Shown: positions 7,996 to 13,601 of the stretch, one piece after another
Layout of the letters: each line of letters opens with the position of its first letter
How positions within the stretch are numbered: the stretch's first letter is position 1
Assembly: GCA_028718605.1 (NCBI GenBank)
Contig: JAQULM010000001.1
Location: forward strand, 160,785 to 193,698
Source: Patescibacteria group bacterium
Lineage (GTDB): Bacteria > Patescibacteriota > Patescibacteriia > UBA10025 > JAHIVO01
Reading direction: 5' to 3'
Length of the DNA: 32,914 nt
Position numbers and translations under genes: made by a program
The notes under the pieces: model-generated
Told to the model about the DNA's origin: nothing
Databases searched by the model: none
The model's input: only the letters and a program-made list of their open reading frames with translations

Positions 7996-8427
7996 CTACA
8001 CGCCGAGCTCTCCGAGCGCTTCGGCGATATCGCCTCCCCGCTTCTCAGTGCCGGCGCGGTACTTCTCCCACGCTTCCTCATCCCAGATCTCGAGCCGGTT
8101 GTATAATCCGGCGACAACAACTCGCTTTTTTACATTTGCATATTTCCGCAGGTAGTCTGGCAGCATGATGCGGCCCTGTTTGTCGATATCGCAGTCCATT
8201 GCACCAGCAAGCATGAGCCTGGCGAATGCGCGAGTATTCGCTTTTGAAATTGGTAATGATGCTAATTTTTTTGCGAGCTCTTCCCAATCTTTCTGTGGGT
8301 ACAGAAAAAGGCAATTGTCCAATCCTCTTGTGACAACCGCGCCTTTTGCGAGCTCACTCCGAAATTTGACAGGAACCGCGAGCCTGCCTTTCTCATCTAT
8401 TGAGTGATAATATTCCCCGATGAACAT
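7996..8427 (-). CDS. mraZ: MraZ, transcriptional regulator of the dcw cluster
   Basis: From the ATG at 8427 the protein is 143 residues and starts MFIGEYYHSIDEKGRLAVP, the standard MraZ opening; the ORF-track start at 8484 adds 19 residues that do not fit the family. Two SpoVT/AbrB-like halves are visible: DEKGRLAVPVKFR near the start and DIDKQGRIMLPDYLR in the middle. MraZ is a DNA-binding protein that represses its own operon by binding TGGGN-type direct repeats upstream. Matching boxes are found at 8477-8517, inside the likely 5' leader. No close Shine-Dalgarno is seen. Confidence 0.95.
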   Translation of the reverse strand: MFIGEYYHSIDEKGRLAVPVKFRSELAKGAVVTRGLDNCLFLYPQKDWEELAKKLASLPISKANTRAFARLMLAGAMDCDIDKQGRIMLPDYLRKYANVKKRVVVAGLYNRLEIWDEEAWEKYRAGTEKRGGDIAEALGELGV

Positions 8428-8476
8428 AGTTATATATTGAGTAACGAAACCCTCGTATCGTGGATGGCATATGGCC

Positions 8477-8517
8477 TTATCCACAAAACTGATGACTTAT
8501 CCCCACTTTTATCCACT
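8477..8517 (-). promoter_or_regulatory. Cluster of three TGG(G)GATAA boxes: MraZ operator and/or DnaA boxes
   Basis: On the minus strand the boxes read GTGGATAA, GTGGGGATAA and TGTGGATAA, with TGG starts at 8515, 8505 and 8483. The first two are 10 bp apart, the spacing known for MraZ direct repeats (TGGGN-N5). The last is also a perfect DnaA box. They lie just downstream of the predicted start of transcription, before mraZ. Confidence 0.55.
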
Positions 8518-8534
8518 TCTTACCCTGTAACTCC

Positions 8535-8563
8535 ATTTTACTCCATTTTTTGGCATTCGTCAA
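8535..8563 (-). promoter_or_regulatory. mraZ promoter, TTGACG-N17-TAAAAT
   Basis: The -35 TTGACG (8558-8563) and -10 TAAAAT (8535-8540) are separated by exactly 17 bp on the minus strand. The predicted start near 8528 would give a leader of about 100 nt containing the operator boxes. Confidence 0.65.
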
Positions 8564-8701
8564 CGCAAGCATATATTCCCCTATACCAGGATACGGCAGA
8601 ACTCCATTGTCAATATTTGAAAAAATTTTAAATAGCACATTTAGTAGCACAAACCGAATCCAGACCACAAGATGTTGGTTTTGTACGATTTTGGCCCTTT
8701 C

Positions 8702-8714
8702 TTGGTAATTGGAA
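8702..8714 (+). repeat. Intergenic 13-mer TTGGTAATTGGAA, copy 2
   Basis: Identical to the copy at 4749-4761, again in non-coding DNA next to the dcw cluster. Confidence 0.6.
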
Positions 8715-8749
8715 TAAGCCGCTCTCGTTACTATTCATATTCATTGAAC

Positions 8750-8758
8750 TGTGGATAA
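8750..8758 (-). promoter_or_regulatory. Perfect DnaA-box-like 9-mer
   Basis: TGTGGATAA on the plus strand, in the same TGTGGATAAGTAA context as at 3408. It directly abuts the T tract of the terminator at 8760-8797. Function is unknown. Confidence 0.3.
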
Positions 8759-8759
8759 G

Positions 8760-8797
8760 TAAAAAAACACCGGGCTGCATGTCAGTCTGCAGTCCGG
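8760..8797 (-). terminator. Intrinsic terminator of the decayed T9SS-domain gene
   Basis: On the minus strand CCGGACTGCA and TGCAGCCCGG form a stem with one mismatch around an 8-nt loop, followed by GTG and a run of seven T. It lies about 20 bp after the remnant's final stop codon. Confidence 0.8.
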
Positions 8798-8818
8798 CGT
8801 CAGAATCGCGGAAAAATA

Positions 8819-8998
8819 CTATTTTATAAGTACCATCTTCTTAGTCTGGACAAACGAATCTGTTGCAAGTCAATAGAAGTAGATGCCTGAAGCGACCCGA
8901 GCCTCCGGAAGCCATGTAACAGTATAGAGTCCGGCTGGCTGCGGCTCATCCACGAGCGTTATGACGCGCTGGCCGAGAATATTAAACACCTCCAATTA
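8819..8998 (-). pseudogene. Decayed C-terminal T9SS sorting / FlgD-Ig-like domain
   Basis: The minus strand reads LEVFNILGQRVITLVDE, PQPAGLYTVTW, VASGIYFY, stop (TGA), then LATDSFVQTKKMVLIK and TAG. This matches, block by block, the C-terminal domain common in secreted proteins of Bacteroidota and several candidate phyla, where xYNxLGQxVxTLVD and ASGIYFYRL are hallmarks. At the TGA the family usually has Arg, so a CGA-to-TGA change would explain it. A TAA stands immediately upstream of the first Leu, so nothing of the parent protein remains. The own terminator is still present at 8760-8797. The fragment is non-functional as protein and probably came from a transferred or lost secreted-protein gene. 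Confidence 0.8.
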
Positions 8999-9014
8999 TG
9001 TATCGATCTGGATG

Positions 9015-9037
9015 AAAAAACAGCCAAATTAGGCTGT
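9015..9037 (-). terminator. Intrinsic terminator of the M50-like gene
   Basis: On the minus strand ACAGCC-TAATTT-GGCTGT is followed by a run of T, 36 bp past the stop codon at 9073. Confidence 0.85.
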
Positions 9038-9072
9038 GAATAACTAATACTTGACTTTCGGTTTTCCTTCGG

Positions 9073-9882
9073 TTATACTGATAGTGTGGCAGACACTCCC
9101 CTTTTCAGCAAACGTGCAACGCCGGCAATCGCCCCAAATACTGCTACTCCTACGGCAGTAAATACAATTCCGTACGTTAAAAAGGATGATAAATAATATA
9201 CCGGTGTAGTTAGCCATTTAATCAGCGTCCAGGTAATCGGGACTGCTAGCCATTGATCAAGATAGTAAAGAATAACGAAGAGAACCCCAAGAATGCCCAA
9301 TCCTGTGAACGTGTGCGTTAAATCAACACGAGACGGTGCGGCATGGGAGCTTGCTGCGAGCATACAATATATAAATACATACGTCTGCCACATCCCCAAA
9401 TCCAGCGTATGCCAGAGTGCTGACACGTGATTCCAATACTGAGCGAAGTAGGTTGTGCTGAAGCGGAAAAAATCGTTGAAGCTCTGAAAATCAGAAACGG
9501 CAACCTGGATCGCCTGAACGTGTTCAAGATACAAACTCGGTACGAGCACTTTGGTGAGCAGCCAGAGCATGCCGGTAACGCCAAAAAGCGGCGCAATCGA
9601 AATAATTATCAGTTTGAGGGGATTCCTCGTTTGCTCATGTTCCACAAATCCTAACGTATCACCTGACGGATGGAATAACTGGACACGATGCACCCTCGTG
9701 AAGGTCAACAGGCAGGCAATAAAATGCGACAGCTCATGCAAAACAACGCCGGGCCACGTCGCGGCGAGATACCATGTCCGGCCAAGCTTTCGCAGAACGA
9801 TTCGGTCAAGCAGGCGCGACAATCCGTATACGACGAGCACTTGCAAAAGCAACGGAAGAATTAAATTTAAAATACCTATCAT
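9073..9882 (-). CDS. Polytopic membrane protein with HELSH motif, M50-like metallopeptidase candidate
   Basis: At 269 residues this protein has about six hydrophobic segments. The motif VVLHELSHF (HExxH at 49-53) lies at the start of a membrane helix, as in site-2-protease-like M50 enzymes and related membrane zinc peptidases. A second block, NPLKLIIISIAPLFGVTG (about 88-105), is where M50 proteins carry their third zinc-ligand region, but I see no clear NxxPxxxxDG motif, so activity is uncertain. The gene is divergent from lexA with a 40-bp gap and ends at a good terminator. The substrate is unknown. A non-enzymatic membrane protein is the alternative. Confidence 0.75.
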   Translation of the reverse strand: MIGILNLILPLLLQVLVVYGLSRLLDRIVLRKLGRTWYLAATWPGVVLHELSHFIACLLTFTRVHRVQLFHPSGDTLGFVEHEQTRNPLKLIIISIAPLFGVTGMLWLLTKVLVPSLYLEHVQAIQVAVSDFQSFNDFFRFSTTYFAQYWNHVSALWHTLDLGMWQTYVFIYCMLAASSHAAPSRVDLTHTFTGLGILGVLFVILYYLDQWLAVPITWTLIKWLTTPVYYLSSFLTYGIVFTAVGVAVFGAIAGVARLLKRGVSATLSV

Positions 9883-9883
9883 A

Positions 9884-9898
9884 TATACTCAGTATACT
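9884..9898. promoter_or_regulatory. Palindrome TATACTCAGTATA overlapping the lexA -10: candidate LexA operator
   Basis: TATACT-C-AGTATA (9884-9896) is a perfect inverted repeat around one base in the 40-bp gap between lexA and the divergent membrane gene. It overlaps TATACT (9893-9898), a likely -10 of lexA. Position and symmetry fit an autoregulatory SOS box, but the binding motif of this LexA is not known. Confidence 0.45.
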
Positions 9899-9922
9899 AC
9901 AATTAATCCATTACAAAAATCT

Positions 9923-10540
9923 ATGGTTACAATCTTGCCGAAAAAGAAACAGGAAATTCTCTCTTTTCTCAAGGAGTATATCACTGAACATGGCTACGCG
10001 CCAACGCTTACCGAAATTGCGCGACAATTTAAGGTATCTTCACTCGCAACCGTGCATGAACACCTGCAGTTCCTGGAGGACGCGGATCTTATTATTCGTG
10101 ATGCAAATGAAAAGCGAGGCATCCGCATTCCCGAAATGGAACGGCATTCCGCAAACCAAGATGCGGTCATGGTCCCGGTCGTCGGGCTTATTACGGCTGG
10201 CGAGCCGATCGAAGCAATCGAGAACCGCGAGCAGGAATTACCGGTGCCGAAAGAACTCGTCAAGAGCAAGAATGCGTACATCCTCAAGGTGCGCGGCGAT
10301 TCGATGATCGAGAGTCTCATCGCTGACGGCGATTTTGTTATCTGTGAAAAAACCGACTACGCGAAGGATGGCGATACGGTCGTCGCAATGCTTGAAGACG
10401 GAACCGCTACTCTTAAAAAATTCTTTAGGACAAAAAGCTTCATCCGCCTCCAGCCTGCGAATAAACAGTACAAGCCCCGGTACGAAAAAAATGTGATTAT
10501 CCAGGGGAAGGTCATGGGGATTATTCGCAGTTTTACATAA
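9923..10540 (+). CDS. lexA: LexA repressor
   Basis: LexA represses SOS genes and cleaves itself when stimulated by RecA filaments. From the ATG at 9923 (MVTILPKKKQEIL) it is 205 residues, the normal size; the longer track ORF from 9551 overlaps the opposite-strand gene. The N-terminal winged helix has the LexA signature GYAPTLTEIARQFKVSSLATVHEHL (about 24-48). The C-terminal S24 peptidase domain has the Ala92-Gly93 cleavage site in LITAGEP, catalytic Ser127 in RGDSMIE and Lys165 in TATLKKF. All residues for autocleavage are present. A palindrome sits over its promoter. Confidence 0.96.
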   Translation: MVTILPKKKQEILSFLKEYITEHGYAPTLTEIARQFKVSSLATVHEHLQFLEDADLIIRDANEKRGIRIPEMERHSANQDAVMVPVVGLITAGEPIEAIENREQELPVPKELVKSKNAYILKVRGDSMIESLIADGDFVICEKTDYAKDGDTVVAMLEDGTATLKKFFRTKSFIRLQPANKQYKPRYEKNVIIQGKVMGIIRSFT

Positions 10541-10572
10541 AAAAGTTATGGGGCGAGCGCAAAGCTCACCCC
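10539..10572 (-). terminator. Terminator between lexA and the convergent unknown gene
   Basis: GGGG-c-GAGC (10550-10558) pairs with GCTC-a-CCCC (10564-10572). On the minus strand the hairpin is followed by ATAAC and a six-T run (10539-10544). The stop codon of the gene at 10566 lies inside the hairpin. The plus side has no T run. Confidence 0.7.
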
Positions 10573-11081
10573 ACGTTGATCCCGAGCGTACCGACCTGGT
10601 ACAAAATTGATCTGTTTGACAGTTGCCGTTGTATAGCAGCGCCGATAATCTGCGCGAGAAACCGCGCATCGTGGGCGAATGTCGGATCGACATCTGCAAG
10701 CGTGTCCACGAATCGACTGTATGCATTGTACATTTTTAGGAACAATGTGACGAGGTAATCCTCGCCACTGCCAGCAATCGCTTCTCTCCCGGCATCACCG
10801 GCAAAGAGGGTATCAGCAATTTGCTGAGCCGTGCTGAGATCAATTTCTGGCACCGGCCAAACTCCTTCGAGAAACAGCACCATGCAGAGATACAGCTCAT
10901 CCATATTATGCGTGTTCACGAAGGAAAACCGGCGAATTGCCCGGTCAAGCAGCTCATAGAGCAGTGAGTTCTCCTCCCGCAGGACGGTCATCTGCCGCAG
11001 GTAGTATGTACGATGCCCCATCCGAAGCGCATTAACGCATGCTCCCGCAAACTGGCGAAGGCACGGATCTGGATGCTTCAT
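10566..11081 (-). CDS. Unrecognised soluble alpha-helical protein, 171 aa
   Basis: I do not recognise a family. The reading frame is supported by a strong GGGAGGAA ribosome-binding site about 8-9 bases before the ATG at 11081 and by a terminator at its end. The protein looks all-helical and cytoplasmic, with no signal peptide or membrane segment. It has three Cys (two in the first 15 residues), a basic stretch MGHRTYYLRQ, and an acidic middle. It stands between lexA (convergent) and the ImuB-like gene (divergent, 144 bp away); the shared gap holds TGTATATGTACA, an inverted repeat of TGTA/TACA. A role in the DNA-damage response is a guess from position only. Confidence 0.7.
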   Translation of the reverse strand: MKHPDPCLRQFAGACVNALRMGHRTYYLRQMTVLREENSLLYELLDRAIRRFSFVNTHNMDELYLCMVLFLEGVWPVPEIDLSTAQQIADTLFAGDAGREAIAGSGEDYLVTLFLKMYNAYSRFVDTLADVDPTFAHDARFLAQIIGAAIQRQLSNRSILYQVGTLGINVG

Positions 11082-11225
11082 GGGTCAGTTCCTCCCTGTA
11101 CGATAGGTTTGTATTTCTAATGTCCTCTATTGTATATGTACACTACGATAGCCGACAGCCTCCGTCAATATTTTTTTGCCAATAATATTCGGTTTTTATT
11201 CGGCTAACAAATAACGCCTCACCCT

Positions 11226-12488
11226 ATGAAATCAAATGCGAACAAATTCCGTACAATAGCTCATATTCGGTTACCAGACTTCTGCTCATCCGTTGAGGAA
11301 GCGCTGCGCCCAGCATTGCGTACGCGCCCATTCGCAGTATGCGGGTATACCAAAAATCGTTATGTGGTAACATGCGCAAATGGTTTTGCTCGCATGGATG
11401 GTATACACAATGGCATGACGCTCGATGAAGCAGCTTACTATAGCCCGAACACTACTTTTCTTCACGGATCGATACGCATCTATGAATCGTTTTCGCGTGA
11501 ATTTTTTTCTGTTCTTCGACAATTTAGCAAAAAGATTGAACCAACGTCTGTTTCAAGCGCTTTTATCGAACTTGAGGGATTCGAGCAACGATGGATTTCT
11601 GCTGAACGAGCGTGCCGCGAGATTGTGCGTATCATTGCGCGCGAATTGGAAATAAACGCTTCGATCGGCGTTGCTGGCAACAAGGTCACCGCGGAGGTTG
11701 CATCCAAGACTACCGCCCCTGGGTCAGTGACATCCGTTGCGTTCGGCACTGAGCGCGCATTCCTCGCTCCCCTCCCACTCAACCTTTTACCGGGAATTGG
11801 CGGGCATACGGCAAAAGCATTGAACTATTGTGGGTTGCGTGCAATCGGCGATTTGACTCGCGTCCCATACCGGGAACTTACGGATTCCCTCGGTACATAC
11901 GGGCTTGCCATTTGGCAGCTCGCACATGCCCTTGACGGACGGCCTGTCAAAGGACACCAAGGAACACATTCTATATCGAGTTCATTAACGCTCAGCGCGC
12001 GTGCGTATGAATTCAACACTACCCAACAGATTATATGCGACCGGCTTCGTACTGTTTATCGAAGGATGAAGTCTCAAAAAACAACCGGAAAAACGGCCTT
12101 CCTCCGTATTCAGTGCGCGGACGGATCGTTTGCAACACGCCAAAAGACATTCCCCTATTTCAGTAATGACTATGCTGGATTACGCACTTTCGTTTTGGAC
12201 GCATTAAACTCGCTCGTTCCGCTCAGAGCGCCCATTCAGTCAATATGCGTCGGTTTGAAAAACCTCGAACACGGTTCCGCGTGCATCCAAAACTTTGAAC
12301 GTCACATCCGCTCAGCGGCATGCGTCCGGCAATCCTTCAAGCATATGGAACAAACGCTTGGCATGTCTACGGTGCTTCGAAAAAGCAAATTGCTGCGCCC
12401 CGAATCACAAAAAAAGTACACAGCAGTTACGCAACCGTATATGCCGTCACCCCAGTTCCGTCCAGTTGCCTTATTACTCCCAAGCTAA
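11226..12488 (+). CDS. ImuB-like Y-family DNA polymerase homolog with lost catalytic residues
   Basis: This 420-residue protein has the Y-family layout: palm/fingers start FRTIAHIRLPDFCSSVEEAL, the block INASIGVAGNKVTAEVASKTTAPG (about 147-170), the helix-hairpin-helix LLPGIGGHTAKALNYCGLRAIGDL (about 185-208), and a little-finger region after about 240. In active DinB/Dpo4 enzymes the first motif has Asp (xVDxDxF) and the second SxDE; here they read IRLPDF (Arg15, Pro17) and SVSSAF (Ser110, Ser111). All the metal-binding acids are thus replaced. This is the pattern of ImuB, a non-catalytic partner in a lesion-bypass complex with ImuA and DnaE2. No clear beta-clamp motif is seen at the C-terminus. 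Proximity to lexA supports SOS control. Calling it ImuB rather than another inactive Y-family protein is inference. Confidence 0.85.
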   Translation: MKSNANKFRTIAHIRLPDFCSSVEEALRPALRTRPFAVCGYTKNRYVVTCANGFARMDGIHNGMTLDEAAYYSPNTTFLHGSIRIYESFSREFFSVLRQFSKKIEPTSVSSAFIELEGFEQRWISAERACREIVRIIARELEINASIGVAGNKVTAEVASKTTAPGSVTSVAFGTERAFLAPLPLNLLPGIGGHTAKALNYCGLRAIGDLTRVPYRELTDSLGTYGLAIWQLAHALDGRPVKGHQGTHSISSSLTLSARAYEFNTTQQIICDRLRTVYRRMKSQKTTGKTAFLRIQCADGSFATRQKTFPYFSNDYAGLRTFVLDALNSLVPLRAPIQSICVGLKNLEHGSACIQNFERHIRSAACVRQSFKHMEQTLGMSTVLRKSKLLRPESQKKYTAVTQPYMPSPQFRPVALLLPS

Positions 12489-12512
12489 AAAATACATCCC
12501 GAGGAAATCGGG
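12487..12512 (-). terminator. Terminator of the tsaB transcript
   Basis: On the minus strand CCCGA-TTTCC-TCGGG (12498-12512) is followed by ATGTA and six T. It lies 15 bp past the tsaB stop, at the end of the convergent ImuB-like gene. Confidence 0.6.
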
Positions 12513-12527
12513 GGCACGAAAAAATTC

Positions 12528-12953
12528 TCATTCGCCTAGATGTTTTCGTGGTGTGGTAATAGTTGGAGGCCGGCCATACTGTGGCTGGACAGGCGTACGG
12601 GATTTTTGCTTTCGCAACTGCGCTGCACCGCGTTTTGTGAGCTCTTCGAGTGGCATTTCTGCCATACCCAACATGCCTACGATCGGTATCTGCAACCCAT
12701 AACTGAGCGCGTTCGCGGTGCTGATGCCTGCGCGAAGTGAAGTAAACCCTCCTGGTCCGATAGCAACAATAATTCCCTGCACATTCCGGAGGGCTCCCTG
12801 CGCAGCCGCGAGAACAGTTTTAATTTCAGGCAAAAGACGCTCTGATTGCACGCGCCTTTCTTGTACGAGCGATGACCGAATCAGAGATCCATTGGGACGT
12901 GCGACGCCGATTCGGAACGAATCATCGTGGCTCGTATCAATAATAAGTATCAT
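12528..12953 (-). CDS. tsaB: TsaB, tRNA t6A37 biosynthesis protein, short form
   Basis: TsaB is the inactive ASKHA-fold partner of TsaD in the complex that makes the universal t6A modification next to the anticodon. The 141 residues contain MILIIDTSHDDSFRIGV at the start, the family motif GPGGFTSLRAGISTANALSYG (about 67-87) and PIVGMLGMAEM. Usual TsaB is about 220-230 residues with a second ASKHA subdomain; here the sequence after about 110 is a basic, Pro-rich tail (RKQKSRTPVQPQYGRPP). Short forms are common in reduced genomes, so this is probably functional. It starts 3 bp after the stop of the regulator at 12957. Confidence 0.88.
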   Translation of the reverse strand: MILIIDTSHDDSFRIGVARPNGSLIRSSLVQERRVQSERLLPEIKTVLAAAQGALRNVQGIIVAIGPGGFTSLRAGISTANALSYGLQIPIVGMLGMAEMPLEELTKRGAAQLRKQKSRTPVQPQYGRPPTITTPRKHLGE

Positions 12954-12956
12954 GAA

Positions 12957-13547
12957 TTACTTTGAGAATATTTTGTCGGTGATAACGATCTTTTTGTTTT
13001 CCAGAATTGTGTACAAGAACTTATCAGTCAGGTCGTTTCGATACTCAAATTCCTGGCGTGTCATTACAGTATAGCGGATTTTTTTATCAAGGTCTTTTTG
13101 AAAGTTCGAAACGAGCCGCTTTAGTTTTAAGCGATTAACTTTACCGACGATTAAAATATCAGTCGGGGTGTCGGATACTCCGGTGAATATGCCGGTTAAT
13201 GCAAGATACGATACCTGGCCGACCTGCTGAATTCGCTTGCCAAGATTCCGCTCAACGGTCATTTGTGATTTCAAAATAAGCGAACGGAGCTCTGGAAACA
13301 GGATAAAGTTCTGATCAACACGGTAATATTTTCTCAATTTGCCTTCGTGAGTCGTGATAAGGCCGATCTCCTCAAGATTATCGAGCTCACGCCGCACGGA
13401 ATTAATTCGTTCCCGAATTTTCCTAGTTAATTCACGAACGAAGTAATCAGTTTCAGGATTCGTCAAAAAAATCCGTAGAAGCTTTACGCGGGTTCGTGAA
13501 CCAAATATTTGCTCAAGCATATGCTGTAGGGCTTCTTTACTATTCAC
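12957..13547 (-). CDS. Winged-helix protein with a C-terminal nucleotidyltransferase-like domain
   Basis: This 196-residue protein opens with a winged helix-turn-helix (about 14-75: SRTRVKLLRIFL, YFVRELTRKI, INSVRRELDNLEEIGLI, GKLRKYYRVD). The part after about 100 (LTGIFTGVSDTPTDILIVGKV) resembles a minimal nucleotidyltransferase fold with a D-x-D/I strand, as in many small regulators of CPR bacteria. It is co-transcribed with tsaB (3-bp gap) and divergent from the PP2C-like gene. DNA binding is likely. Targets are unknown, and nucleotidyltransferase activity is doubtful because the usual GSxxxG motif is not clear. Confidence 0.75.
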   Translation of the reverse strand: MNSKEALQHMLEQIFGSRTRVKLLRIFLTNPETDYFVRELTRKIRERINSVRRELDNLEEIGLITTHEGKLRKYYRVDQNFILFPELRSLILKSQMTVERNLGKRIQQVGQVSYLALTGIFTGVSDTPTDILIVGKVNRLKLKRLVSNFQKDLDKKIRYTVMTRQEFEYRNDLTDKFLYTILENKKIVITDKIFSK

Positions 13548-13564
13548 ACTGCCTGTAGTATACT
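13536..13564 (+). promoter_or_regulatory. Promoter of the PP2C-like gene, TTTACT-N17-TATACT
   Basis: TTTACT (13536-13541) and TATACT (13559-13564) are 17 bp apart. The start of transcription near 13571 would exclude the ATG at 13565 and supports translation from 13602. Confidence 0.5.
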
Positions 13565-13601
13565 ATGACCGAGAAAATCAAGCAAGAAATCATTTCGCCG
13601 C

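Larger units (their letters stand above)
8428..9072. other. 645-bp gene-free stretch upstream of mraZ
   Basis: No intact gene is seen. From mraZ outward it holds the TGGATAA boxes (8477-8517), the mraZ promoter (8535-8563), a second TTGACA (8608-8613, minus) with no well-spaced -10, the 13-mer TTGGTAATTGGAA (8702-8714), a DnaA-box-like site (8750-8758), a terminator (8760-8797), a decayed T9SS/FlgD-type domain (8819-8998) and the terminator of the next gene (9015-9037). Confidence 0.8.

Noticed and set aside
9551-9922. N-terminal extension of the 329-residue lexA ORF
   Set aside because: It overlaps the opposite-strand membrane gene and does not resemble LexA; the family start MVTILPKKKQ fits the ATG at 9923.
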